DNA of 64,000 bases, from contig NC_059072.1 of assembly GCF_020497125.1 (NCBI RefSeq), positions 73,415,697 through 73,479,696 on the forward strand, written 5' to 3'. This stretch comes from Mauremys mutica. Its lineage: Eukaryota > Chordata > Testudines > Geoemydidae. The notes beneath the pieces were generated by a model that saw only the letters and a program-made list of their open reading frames with translations, had not been told where the DNA came from and did not search any database. Below are positions 1 through 11,270 of the stretch, piece by piece (position 1 is the stretch's first letter; the number at the start of each line of letters is the position of its first letter). Position numbers and translations under genes: made by a program.

Positions 1-1307
1 AATTTACCCTCCTATCTGGAAAAGACTTGCCTAACTAAGCTTCTGTTTACATTACACTTTCTTTCCTGATGATAATACTATTGCAGACATGGTACTTAAG
101 TTTAATTATTAATTGCACACTTGCCCCTTTTACAACTACATGCCAAAGCCCTTATCTTGCTAACACTTATGCACAAGATAAACTTTTTGTACTGAGTAGT
201 CCATATATAAAGTGAGTTCATCTCTGTGTAAAGTTACTCATTGTGTTTGCTAGATAGGAGCCCAAGACCTCTTCCAATCGATGAAAACAGAAGGGTCCCA
301 ATGACAGTGAGAGATGAACTTCATAATTAAAAAGAAAAAAAAAAAGAAAAACTTCCCATAAAGGCCTGTATTTGTACTTCTAAAGGTTAGTCTTACACAC
401 ATGGAGATTAAAGCGACTTCATATTAAACATGGACTGTTGGTACACCTAACAAACTTCTGTACCTCACATGAGAGTAATGGCTACAGAGGACTGAAGACT
501 GCAAGCTTTCAACATTATTTATGATATAAGTGGCACAAACAGGACAGAGTAACTTTACATCATCAAATTTCCCCTGTCAAACACAAGAAAAGCATGAGAG
601 TCAGAAAAAGATGTGCCAATTTATTTAAAACATCCTGTGTTACAATTAGCACCAAAATGGGAGATGAACTTTTCACATCCTAGAGCAGGAAGAAGATATA
701 CTTAGAGACACTTCAAATACATATCCCCAGTATTTGTACAGAAAGTAAAATGTAAACATGTTTTAGATTACCTTAAATGGAATTTCCTCTTTGCTTTTGT
801 TTTCAAAACTCAATACTGAGAGCAGAGAAGGTAAAACAAAACCAAACCCACCGCTTCTCAGACATGTAAAATACTTTCTCCAAGTGGCCCATAGATGGTG
901 ATGTGGTACCTCTCAGCTCAACAATATTTGACACTTTACAAATGCTTGTAAACTTTACCTCAGGTAGGCTAACAATTTAAAAACTGTTAATACAAAGGAC
1001 AGATTCATAAATTATTGGCTAAATGCTCTAAACTTTTTTCTGAAAAAAGTGGTATGTAGTAATTTTTTTAAGTAGATACAAAATATGCTGCTCAGCAAGC
1101 ATTTTATGAAAACAATATTGAAATGCTGAATCACTGTTTCAGCACACACTAGCAATATAAACACATGTTTATGGGTATACTATGCAAAAAATCAACCCAC
1201 TTTTTATTTCATGTAATAAATGTTTCTATACATATAAACATAGTAGTCATATGCATTTGTATGCATATAAACAAAGTTGAGTCAAACACTGCATTTAACT
1301 GATCCAC

Positions 1308-1728
1308 ACCTATAATTATTATTTACATTGAAAGATAACTATATACCCTCTGTCAAATAGAGATGATGATCTCACTATTGTATATTGCAGAATCATGGTG
1401 GTAATAGGGCACCTTTGACCACCTACCTCATCTGGCCTCTGTCCATCAATTCATCTCCACAACACTTATTCTAACATTCCAAAACTCATGGGCAGCTTCA
1501 AGCAGCATGATTCTTTTTATTTTAACTGCAGCTACTTGAAGCTGCTCATGAGTTTTTTTAATGTTAGAATAAGTGCTGTGGAGATGAATTGGTGGGCAGA
1601 GACCAGATGAGGTAGGTGGTCAAAGATGCCCTGTTACCATCATGATTCTGCAATATATAATAGTGAGATCATCTCTATTTGACAGAGGGGTGTATAGTTA
1701 TCTTTCAATGTAAATAATAATTATAGGT
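1308..1728. repeat. Long inverted repeat (intronic hairpin, arms about 195 bp)
   Basis: The segment 1308-1502 is nearly the reverse complement of 1535-1728, with a 32-nt loop at 1503-1534. Matching landmarks are ACATTGAAAGATAACTATA in the left arm against TATAGTTATCTTTCAATGT in the right, and CAGCTTCAAG against CTTGAAGCTG at the inner edge. Only scattered mismatches and small indels were seen by eye. I found no convincing flanking duplication and no coding content. It could be a foldback or MITE-type DNA element, or a local inverted duplication. Either PPP1R12A pre-mRNA strand would form a hairpin of about 190 bp. Confidence 0.9.
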
Positions 1729-2054
1729 ATGTATATATTCTATGTATTTCTTCTCTCCAACAAAATATGGATGTTTTGCCTCACACAGTTACTCCTGCCA
1801 AAGGTCCCAGCAATAGGCAAGATTTGGTCCTGGTCAGTGTCAGCTTTTCCTGTATGAGAATGTCATAGTCATAGTTCAGGACAACTGCACCTGTATTTCC
1901 CCTCTGTGGTCCAGCAGAGTACCAAAGTTTTAGGTTTCTAGCTCCTAAGTTGTCACCTCTCTTCGGCAGAGAATCATGCCTATTTCCCTCTTGAATGTGG
2001 TTTTCTAGGCTGCACAGTTCCCTGACTGCATGGAGAGTTCCCCCAGCAAGTAAG

Positions 2055-2189
2055 TACCAGAGGGGTAGCCATGTTAGTCTGGATCTGTAAAAGCAGCAAA
2101 GAGTCCTGTGGCACCTTATAGACTAACAGACATATTGGAGCATGAGCTTTCATGGGTGAATACCCACTTCGTCGGATGCATGTAGTGGA
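2055..2189. repeat. Short interspersed repeat, tail-block family (single copy)
   Basis: The sequence opens with GTACCAGAGGGGTAGCCATG, contains the family core GGCACCTTATAGACTAACAG and ends in CGTCGGATGCATGTAGTGGA. The same blocks recur near 14335, 14653, 20949 and 57395. A 7-bp direct repeat AAGTAAG lies on both sides (2048-2054 and 2190-2196), consistent with retroposition. I associate the family with turtle genomes, where it is very abundant, but I am not certain of its formal name. Confidence 0.75.
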
Positions 2190-3629
2190 AAGTAAGACTG
2201 TCTAAAGCAGACCTGCTTTGTAAAGAAAATTAAGGAAACAAAATTATCCCATTCTTTTTCAAATTCATGTCCAATGACGCTCACAATGGGATCTGTACAT
2301 CAAGAAAATTAATTTGGCTATGAAAATCTCCTTTGTGAACATATACTTGGGGTAGAGGTGGATTTTTAGCTTTAAATGCTAGAAGGAATACATTTCCTCA
2401 GTCACATTTTTAAATTCTTCTTTTTTTCTGGGCTCAAATTTTAGTTTTTTGAGGGGATTAGTCTTGTTGGCTAAGTAATAGAAAAGTTCCACAGCATCTG
2501 AGAATTACTCAGATTTTTCTTGGGTGGTTCTAATTTAACATAGTTGAAATCAACTCAGATTTCCACTGATACTGCAACAGTAGTGCGACCAGCCTATAAT
2601 CTGTCATGTACATATGAAACATACTTCCATCCCACAATTTACCTTTGTGAATTTAGTGCCTCTCTGTAAAGTCCCTTTTTGTGTAAGATGTATGCTGTGT
2701 TTTGATCAAAGTCCCTAGCACAATTTCAATATACCTATAGGAATTGAATGCAAATGCAGACACACAAAATAGTAGTCTGGGAAAAGCTGACTAGTTACAT
2801 GACACAAACTCTTTTCTGGTCTACCGCTGGTTCTGCTGTGGTTCACTGCAGATAGCAGCATAGAGACTTGCCCAAGTAGCTGGAACAAAGGAGGATGTGC
2901 CAACCTGTTAACTGTACTAGACACTCAAGAGTCAATTAAGACAGGAATCAAGAATCAAGACCCTTGGCTAGGAAGAAGCCCATATATCCACCAAATATGG
3001 ATCCAAGGGAATAATTCAGAGAAAACTGAAGTCTGTAGTGCAGTACTTAAATTGTGCCAGTCGCAGATCCACGAAAAACACCAGTATATCAGTTCACATC
3101 CTGAAGTTTCCTTACCACCATAAGGATTAGAAACTTTGGTTGTTTTTTGTTTGTTTTGTGAGTTTAAATTCTGAAGAAAGTGATAAGGCAATCAGAGAGG
3201 TGCCAATCAGGAATCCCAGAAACACAGGAACTAAATGTCCCTTAATTGTGTATGAAAATAATTAAAACACTTCTGGGATAGAAATGAATAATTACACCAT
3301 AACATTCAAAAGCAATGACCATAGCAAAACCTAGTAATCTTACATTCTGTTTAATATACAAGATCTAGATGAAGAACTAATGTTCTTGGTCTCCAAGAAA
3401 AAGAGATGTTTAAAAGTTATGTTAACTATAGCATGACAGTGCCATGCCATCAGTTTTGCTATTACTAGCATAGGTCTCCAAGAGCTAACTTCATGCATTC
3501 TAACAAAGAGCCTTGTCCCACCATATAAAAGCTAGTGGAGGGATGATATATCAAATGGCACTGGGGGTTATGTCAATGACAAGGGAAGGCTGGTTTTATT
3601 CTACAATTTAATAAATATTATTATAAGGT

Positions 3630-3731
3630 ATACCTGCCTCAGCATAGGGTGGGGAGGGGGAGGAGACACAGAATCGGACTAGATGCCCCTAGAGGTACCT
3701 TCCAGCCCTGTATTTCTATTATTTCTTTTTA
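3630..3731 (+). repeat. CR1/SINE-type 3' tail fragment
   Basis: The piece includes GGACTAGATGCCCCTAGAGG and then ACCTTCCAGCCCTGTATTTC, the typical end of CR1-mobilised repeats in sauropsids, where a run of short TTCTATGA-type repeats normally follows. Only the 3' tail is recognisable and no ORF remains. Confidence 0.55.
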
Positions 3732-5029
3732 ATATTTTTAAAATTAGGTATGTATTACATTTCCTTGCTCAGCTCAGGGTGAGGGACCATCAAAAGTTAA
3801 AGCATGTGGATAGGGAGATTCTCCTCCAATAGGAATGCAGGTTTACACAGAAGGGCATCCTTCGTGGGCCGAGCTTATTCGAGGTACACCATAGCTACCC
3901 ATATCCGTTACTGCTGCCAGGAGCGAGTGAATGGATCAACTATATATTTTTAATAGGAAGAGTCTGACATTGAGTTCTCTCTATGGCAGTCCAATTTCAT
4001 ATTTTGTGTTAAAAGATAAACAAACTAACCTCACTGTTCCCCCCCCCCACACACACACACCCAGCAGTAGCCATTATTTGTTGATTCCTGAAGAGATCAA
4101 TAAATGTATATGCTTCCCTGTCTTGTGAAGCTGGATGCCTCAGAAAGCTTTCAATATGTTTCATACCTAAGATATAGTTTAAATGTTTTGTGTTTATGAA
4201 TACAGTATGCATATTGAAATTTTCACTAATCTATGTTATTACAAGTTATTAAATTGTAAAATTAGTATCAAACTAACTATAACGTTAATGAGAACTAATA
4301 TTTACTAACATGAAGCTGAGCACTGTAAAGTATGTAGTACATTTGTATAAGAAACTCCAAAAGATAAAATAAGAAACCATTTTATTTTAATTGTGATATT
4401 TTCCAAATTGAGTGTGATTATTCACATTTCAGTGTAGTATTAAGGACAATTAGGATTGCATTTGAGTGAAGTCAAATTTATCAGAAAACAGCTTCACAAA
4501 AAAGTTATGAAGAGGCATAAACTGAAGACAACACACTTCATATCTCCTGCAAGCTTTTTTTTTAATTATTATTAAATTAAAACTGTGTTCTACCAAATTA
4601 AGTGAAAAAGATAGGGGTTTTGTACAATATGCCACCAAACTATCAATTTACTTTGGTGTCCCTTTACATGCTAACCAGAGTCCAAATCGTATAGTTAACA
4701 TTTGGTTACTATAAAATGTTTGATCCAAGATTCTAGAAATATAATTACATACTAGTACCTAGATGACATCTTCTTTTCAATGTCATATCCTATTGATCAG
4801 TAAATGACAGTACCTGGTTTGGACAATAGGCAGATTCAACCATAACCATTTAATCCTGATAGAACTTGGGTCACTGCATAGTTTACTGTTACTTGAGATT
4901 ATTTGTATAACACCTTGAAGCTAGAGGTGTATAATCTCCCCTACGTAGGCATGTATAATTCAGTGTTATGGAGAACTGTACACTAGAATGAGAGAAAGTA
5001 CCCTTTAAACACAAAAAGGAAGAAACTGC

Positions 5030-5610
5030 CCATGACTGTTTGGAGCAGGACAGGGAAGGGAGAGACTGTGTGTGTGTCCCCAGTCTGATTTTGTGGGGGA
5101 AACATGTATTTCAGCCTCCATTTTGAGTGTCACCTTGATTACGTACTTCACCATAACTGTCAGGTTAGACTGCATCATTCCTTGTGTTGGGGGTGGGTGA
5201 GGTGGGCTGGCACCTAGGTCATCGACTATTGAATAGCCTTACCCTAGCGGGACAAGGGAGGTTACCAACAGTCATTAACTTAACAACCCTCTGCCAGCAA
5301 TTCCACTCCAGGGCTGGCACATGGAAAATCCTAGCATAGAAGAGAAATAGGAAAAAGATGTCATAACCAGCTTTTAAAAGGGACAGGCTCTCTAGCAAAA
5401 AGACACCTTCCAGAATGAGAAAGCTGAGCAGGAGTGAGAGCGCAGAAATGGCATTGACCACCTGAAGGACACTGACCAAAATCCAGAAGACTCAGCAGTG
5501 GTGAGACCACTGGAGGGAGAAGTCTGCATTCAGGTGTGTGTGAGTTTTTCATATATCAATAAACCTCTGGCGCTTTTCTATGAATAAAATGTTTGTGTTT
5601 AAGACGACCC
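5030..5610 (+). repeat. Possible old LTR-type sequence with two AATAAA signals
   Basis: The stretch has LTR-like character. There is a purine-rich region with ACCTGAAGGACACTGACC, then ATATATCAATAAACCTCTGG, with AATAAA at 5558 and again at 5583, followed by a GT-rich stretch (AAAATGTTTGTGTTTAAG). This resembles a polyadenylation region of a retroelement, but I could not find clear TG...CA ends or a target duplication. It may be another kind of degraded repeat. Confidence 0.25.
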
Positions 5611-6151
5611 TTTCCAAAAAGCCTGTGTGTTCTTTATGTTGTTAACTATAATAACGGTCCCCCAAAAAAGAGTTAAATGGTAAACTGGCATGCCCACCCT
5701 GGTGGAACTGTGGGGAGAACATGCGTAGGTATACTGGGAAGACTGGGGAGGTTGAGCACTGGAGTCTTGGGACCTACAGCAGTTGGGTAACAGAGCCCAT
5801 ATGCCAAAAAATGGTATCAGAATGGAAGTCTATGCCCCAGGACTGTGCCTGAGAGGTCAGAACAAGCAACAATGTCTGGACACTGCTCAATAGCCAATTG
5901 GACACTCAGAAGCATATGGGATAAAAAGACTGGATCCAGTACAGCAGCCCATATTGGCTCCACAAGGGAAAAACTTAGACAGGGCTGTAATAATGCCTTG
6001 GAGGTAATGTTTAGCAGTATACATAGTTTGCTGTAATTCTTTTAAATATAAAAATCACTAAAGATGACTTTCAAACTTTTTTTTAAATACATTCCTATAA
6101 AAGTATACTTAGGTTTAAAAGATAATACTAAACTTCCACATTCAACATTAC

Positions 6152-6270
6152 CTTGTCTATTTACTTCATTTTGAAGCAGCTCTTCCATTGCCTCTTCCTC
6201 AGCAATATCTAATGGAGTGTCTCCTTCACTATTCACAGCTCCTACATGTGCTCCTTGACTAATTAAATAC
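6152..6270 (-). CDS. PPP1R12A: PPP1R12A (MYPT1) coding exon 3
   Basis: The 119-nt exon is flanked on the minus strand by a pyrimidine-rich acceptor ending TTTTACAG and a donor GTAATG. Its first base completes the Glu codon left open by exon 2; 39 full codons follow, then one base of the next Gly codon. It encodes YLISQGAHVGAVNSEGDTP and continues through LDIAEEEAMEELLQ to NEVNRQ, about residues 124-162. This is the end of ankyrin repeat 3 and repeat 4, part of the concave surface that cradles PP1c. The YLISQ start agrees with the sauropsid form as I remember it; mammals have FLIGQ. The exact phase match with exon 2, 34 kb away, shows both belong to one transcript. Reading past the donor adds spurious residues and a stop, so the coding part ends at 6152. 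Confidence 0.96.
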
Positions 6271-6626
6271 CTGTAAAAGAAGGGGGGGAAAAAGAGTTGG
6301 AAGCTAAACAAAACATAAGGTGAGCATCAGGTTAATAAAGTTGGGTACAGTGAAAAAGTAACAAAAGCTGTTAGAACCTGGGACCACACACTGCAACTAA
6401 ATATTTTATATTACACACACATACATATACAGTAAGAATAAGACCATAGGTTTACCTACAAGTGTTAGCTGTTTAGGGCAGCATTTCAGATAAGATGTAT
6501 CTTAGTATATGGTACCAATCTCTGCAGTTATCCACTGAAAAAATTCTCAGTCATATACTGATAGATCTCTTCAGGGCTTGGGGGCACAAAAAGAGACAGT
6601 CCAATGGTAAATGAAAGGTTTCCCTG

Positions 6627-6686
6627 AAGAACATAGGGGCCTGAGACATCTATATTTGCAGGATTAAAGTTTTCAAATTAAGAAAG
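6627..6686. repeat. 60-bp direct repeat, copy A
   Basis: The segment begins AAGAACATAGGGGCCTGAGA and ends CAAATTAAGAAAG. It recurs at 8083-8142 with one visible substitution (GATTAAAG here, GATTTAAG there). The flanks do not match. It is not a family I recognise. Confidence 0.85.
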
Positions 6687-7375
6687 TTGACATTCCTAGT
6701 ACTTATGATTGCAAAGGTAACATTTGGAAGGTTGATACCTTATTCTTTGCAGATTTGGGAAGAATAATAACACCAGTGCCTTCAATTCTGCTCCTAACTT
6801 AGCCAAGCAGCAGAAAAGTTAACCAGACTGCTCAGTTTCACTCTCACTATTCAGAATTCTTTAAGCAGTGGTGAAACTTAACAATCACCTCAATTTCACA
6901 GTGCAGGTGCTGATGGGGAAAAGCTATGACCAACAGAAGAAGGGAGGGAGGACAACTACTGAAGACCTCTTTTCTACTCCCTTCATCTTTCAGCTGCCAA
7001 GAGGATGCTGCAGGAATAGCATACTGAAAGCCTGACCCCTTGCAGCAACCACAAAGCTCTGGCAGCAGCAAAAATATTCTGTTTCCATTAACACCTAGAG
7101 GGAGCGAGGATTCAAATTTAGAGATAAACTAGCCAAAGTTGCATATAGAGATGGCACTCCCCCAAGCAAGGTACAGATTCACATACCTGCAAAAATCCAA
7201 GCACCTTCCTGTGCAGCAGCACAAGTTGAAGAAGTTATTGCTCATTTCGCCAGAGGGCTGACCCCAGTTCTTGCTAGCAGGGCCCTTTACATCATCATTA
7301 GATATATATGCACGTGCATGCCCATTCACCCTTGTCTAGGTAGGTTGAGCATTCCAGCAGTTTTGTGTCTAATCA

Positions 7376-7545
7376 GAGAATACCAGGGTTGGAAGGGACC
7401 TCAGGAGGTCATCTAGTCCACCCCTCTGCTCAAAGCAGGACCAATCCCTAGACAGATTTTTGCCCCAGATCCCTAATGGCCCCCTTAAGGATTGAACTCA
7501 ACCCTGGGTTTAGCAGGCCAATGCTCAAACCACTGAGCTATCCCA
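7376..7545 (-). repeat. tRNA-derived SINE with CR1-like tail
   Basis: Read on the minus strand, the head is tRNA-like. An A-box-like AGCTCAGTGGTTTGAGC lies near 7523-7539, followed by a B-box-like GAGTTCAATCC around 7489-7499. The other end, GGAAGGGACCTCAGGAGGTC on the plus strand, is the reverse complement of a CR1-type 3' tail, so the element was probably mobilised by CR1 machinery. It is not a functional tRNA: there is no complete cloverleaf and the body is SINE sequence. Confidence 0.8.
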
Positions 7546-7910
7546 ATATGTTTCAATATCTAAAATGTTTTATTTTAAACCTAGGGTAGGCACTGAGACC
7601 TGGAGTCAACAATCCAGATCAGGAGGAATTTATTCCTGGTTCTGGAATATCAAATAGATAGGTTCCAGCAAGGAGACATACGACAGACATTTTAATAGTT
7701 AGAACTTGATTAACTCCCTTATCTCTATTAAACTATAAGTCTATGAAGTCTTTGGAACCTTGCAGCCCAACGTATATTCTACTGTTGTCAAAGCACCCAG
7801 TCGATAGTGACTGAAGCATCAGCACCACTCTAGATTGCAGCCTTACAAATTTTTGATCATGAGGTTACTACCTCTCTTATGGATTTACTTTGTTACAGTA
7901 GTACGCAGGG

Positions 7911-7990
7911 GTCCAAATCAGCACCCCATTGTATTAGGCACTGTACACATAAAGACGGTTCTTGCCTCAAAGAGCTTACAATTTAAGAAT
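7911..7990 (-). repeat. Old amniote interspersed repeat fragment
   Basis: The fragment contains CCCCATTGTATTAGGCACTG and then AAAGAGCTTACAATTTAAG. This is a tail sequence I recognise as widespread in reptiles and birds, but I cannot name the family with certainty. The same kind of sequence appears in the other orientation at 23231-23330. Confidence 0.5.
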
Positions 7991-8082
7991 GAGCCACAAA
8001 TCTCTTCAGCATAAGCCTTCCGTATATTACACATGCACACTCCCTTTGGTGATGGATATAGACAGATATAATGTGCTTTCTT

Positions 8083-8142
8083 AAGAACATAGGGGCCTGA
8101 GACATCTATATTTGCAGGATTTAAGTTTTCAAATTAAGAAAG
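8083..8142. repeat. 60-bp direct repeat, copy B
   Basis: This is the same 60-bp block as 6627-6686, in the same orientation, 1456 bp away and with one mismatch. Such identity within an otherwise diverged intron points to a recent copy event or gene conversion, or to two young insertions of one short repeat. Confidence 0.85.
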
Positions 8143-9639
8143 CTGTTTCCTGTCATATTACATATATGAAATATATAACCTATGGGGACTGCAGATGCCC
8201 AGCCATTTTTATTTAGGGTCCTGAATACAGGTTGTGAAACATAATTTTAGGCACCAACATTTTTTAAAAAAATCGGCTATTAGCAAGACCTGCATATAAA
8301 CTGGGCAATACTCTTCCGAGGTGGTATCTGATCTAATTGCTAACTTTTCCAGGGAATATCTTAGTGAATTTACTCCTGACTACTTTTGGCTGAAGTGTCC
8401 TACCCATCCTTTCAGGCTCATGCTCCTTACCAGAGCATACACCACTACCACACATGCCTGTACATTGTTCTTTTTGCCATTTTATCCAGACTGTGACAAT
8501 GTAAGATACTGCAACAACTGAAATTGAGTGTATGGCTAATGAAAGCAAGTCTACGCACCAAAGAAAAAAATAGCCTTCAAGGTTTCATCATTTCTCTCTA
8601 AGGACATGTAAACAATCCCTCTCCAGTTTTTGAGGACTGCTCTTCAGAGGAGAAGTCTATCCACCAGTATTAAAATCCCACTGATTGAAATGTTAGCATC
8701 CTATGATTTCTTTTCCACTTTCCTTAATTTTTGCCTTTGTCAAGTGATGCAACATACCATCTTCTTGTCCAGGATTATAAAGATTACTATTAATTATTAT
8801 TACTATTTATGGATACTCATGATACACAGGGGAGATTTTTACTAGAAACAGTGCATCTCCACTGAAAGTCACAGAATTTATTTGCTAGACAGTTGGGAAA
8901 GCAATGGGATGAACAGCTATTGTTAGCAGCAGCCAATCAATCGCTTGTGTCTATTGCTAAGAACCGTTTAAAACATTTCTCATTTGACTCTACTGCCATG
9001 TAACATTGATGGATTCCAGATACAGGACTGATTTTGTTCATCCTGCTTTGATGCTAGTGTCTGAAGTACCTTAGAACTGTTTCTGAGATGTGTATAGTTT
9101 GAATAGTAGCATTTATTAAACACTTAGGTTTAGGTCAAATGTGTAGGAGTTACAGATCTGGAAATTCAATAAATACGGTTGACCACACCCATTTGGAGTT
9201 GTGGGTAATGAATACATCTGAAAATCAGGCACTTAATAATTAGGTATTTCCATTGGACATTCTTGACTGCTAAATGTATTGAACAGAATTTCTCTCTTCT
9301 TGAGGCAGAACAGAATACCTCGCATAAACAATTTTATGTGAGAATTCATTCAAAAGCATAATGATTGATTTCACCCACATAGGTGTTGCTCGGGCATCTG
9401 ATGCACACCAGGTGTTGTTGATAAGCAGTAAGACCCATGGTTCTTGAAAGATGTGTGTGTAGTTTGGAGGGGGACGGGGGTTAGAGGAAGTGAACATTGT
9501 AGCAGTGGTGCCATGTCCACAGATATTTTCACAAAGTGATCACTCCATATCTCAGCTTTTAGTCCTCATCCTCAAGAGCGCCAGCACAACACTTAAAAAG
9601 ATGAGCCCGGGAACTTAAATTCATAACTCTGCTGGACAC

Positions 9640-9863
9640 TGAACCATGGACTTAGACACACTAGTATTATGGCTTATTTCAAAAAGTTGTAACACCTTAC
9701 TGCCTGCTAACACTTAATTGCCCACTTCATTTTAAGTGGTCTCCTACAGCTTGTGAAAAACCCTTATACTTAATCTGTCCCTCCTTAAATTTAGCTTAGA
9801 CACTCTGGTTACCTTCTCCAGACCTGAAAAAGAGCTCTGTGAAGCTAGAAAGCTTGTCCCTTG
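9640..9863 (+). repeat. Interspersed repeat, left part, split by LTR
   Basis: The stretch ends in ACCTGAAAAAGAGCTCTGTG and GCTAGAAAGCTTGTCCC. It continues after the inserted LTR at 11208 with AAAGGAAGTTGGCCCAATAA and ATATTACCTCATCTACCTTG. The same pair of blocks, uninterrupted, occurs near 61175-61260 inside an AT-rich element. This is a common turtle repeat that served as the landing site of the LTR. Confidence 0.6.
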
Positions 9864-11207
9864 TGTCGCAATCCGATACGAAGTTATGGCTTTGAATGGC
9901 CAATTGTCGGTCCACGGCCATCTTGTCCTGTTAAAAGGACAGGACTACCTCCATCTTGGACTAGGTTCTTGTTGTATAGGAGAGGGCAGAGACTCAATCC
10001 TGCCCAGCAACACTGGCTGTGTATGTTCTCCTGTTTTCTTTTTTTTGTTTCCTCTCTCCTGCTGGGCCATCTAAAGGTCAGGCTAGTTCTGTGTGTGAAG
10101 GCCTGATTCTGCCCGGCAACCTGTTTTTTGGGTCGGTCGTCTGGAGGTCAGGTTAATCCTGCCCAGCGACTCACTTTCCCGCTCTTTTTGGACCCAGTCA
10201 TCTAAGGGTCAAGCTTGTTTACTTGTCAACTCCAGTGTGCCGTGTGCAAATCCTGCTAACGTGGGGTGGCAACAGCTCAAAGCCTGGAGGGAGGAGGGAC
10301 CAGGGAGCCAATCAGATACTGACACGAGGGAGTGAGACCTCTCAATAAAACTAGGTTTCCCCCCAAAATCTGTGTGGAGCATCCGTGTGTTAGCTGAAGG
10401 ACCTGATCACCCTTTCGGCCAGGGTCTCCTCCCGGTAAAGCGCGCTCGTGTCGTATCGTTTGGATTCGTTGTCGTTTGGACCCGATCCCTGTTAGCTCGT
10501 CATGCTTCTGGTGTCTGTTCTGCTGGTCAGCTGCGCCTGGAGTGCGGTATTTGCTTTTTAATGTCTGACAGTTAGCTTATCTAGCCTCTTATTTTTCCCC
10601 TCCCTAACTTAGTCAGGATATCAGGATTGTATTAATGAGCTCAGAATTGCACAATTGCTTAGCTAGCTTGTATAATTGTTCTAGTTGTTAGTGAATTGTT
10701 AATTGCAAACTGTTTTATGTGTGTGAATCACTGCTCTGTCTTTGTCTGGAGTGAATGAATCTGGGAGCTGTCTCCACCTGGAGATTAGCTGACCAAGGGG
10801 TCCCTGTTCTCACGGTCTGTCTGAGTGGAATCTGACCAGCTGCAGCCGCACCACACTCTGGGTTACCCTTAGTGTGAAAGCAAGGGTGGCTGAGGCAGTG
10901 GCCCGTGGGTCTCTCTCTCTGTGTTGCACCGGGCACCGCCCTGACGAACCCGATTCCCATCTTGTGTGATTGGTGTGTCTGCCTATTTGGTGTGGTGTGG
11001 TGAGCAGTATAAAGTGTATTATTACTGTGTTTTGGGGTGTGTTTGTAATTTTGATACCATCCCAGCCAAAGTTGCCTACTCCCCCAGCCCAAGTTGTAAT
11101 TATCCCCCAAATAAACGCAGCCACTTGGCTTTTCACTGTTATTCTGGTCCTGCCAGTTTTTCCTCACTCAATACCAAGCTTTAACGGACCGCAATCTATT
11201 TCAGACA
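9864..11207 (+). mobile_element. Solo LTR of an endogenous retrovirus-like element (1344 bp)
   Basis: The element starts TGTCGCAATCC and ends ATTTCAGACA, so it has TG...CA ends within a TGTC/GACA inverted terminus. A perfect 5-bp duplication CCTTG lies immediately outside (9859-9863 and 11208-11212). Promoter-type and polyadenylation signals are visible: a CCAAT motif at about 10308 and AATAAA at 10344, which makes the + orientation likely. No second copy of the ends lies inside and no gag, pol or env coding is seen, so this is a solo LTR left after recombination. ORFs inside it look incidental. The class of retrovirus is uncertain; the length after the poly(A) signal is unusually long. Confidence 0.82.
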
Positions 11208-11270
11208 CCTTGCACCAAAGGAAGTTGGCCCAATAAGATATTACCTCATCTACCTTGTTTCAGTACATAC
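11208..11270 (+). repeat. Interspersed repeat, right part
   Basis: The repeat split by the solo LTR resumes here, after the second CCTTG duplication, with AAAGGAAGTTGGCCCAATAA and a TACCTCATCTACCTTG block. A comparable continuous arrangement is seen around 61215-61260. Confidence 0.55.

Larger units (their letters stand above)
1..6151 (-). other. PPP1R12A: PPP1R12A intron 3 (partial)
   Basis: This intronic sequence lies downstream of exon 3 in transcript direction, and exon 4 is not in the window. Beyond the hairpin, short repeat, CR1-like tail and LTR-like stretch listed separately, I see nothing recognisable in 1-1307, 1729-2047, 2197-3640, 3735-5000 or 5620-6151. These parts are AT-rich, with scattered short ORFs that show no family resemblance. 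A short C-run plus AC repeat lies near 4038-4060. Confidence 0.85.

Noticed and set aside
6042..6311. Single-exon reading of the PPP1R12A exon 3 ORF (89 codons)
   Set aside because: The frame extends past both splice sites. Only 6152-6270 matches the protein and phase, so the extra residues are intronic.
7485..7545. tRNA gene on the minus strand
   Set aside because: A- and B-box-like sequences are present, but there is no full cloverleaf and the unit continues into a SINE body with a CR1-like tail.
10715..11167. 150-codon minus-strand ORF
   Set aside because: It lies antisense within the solo LTR and has no retroviral or host motif.
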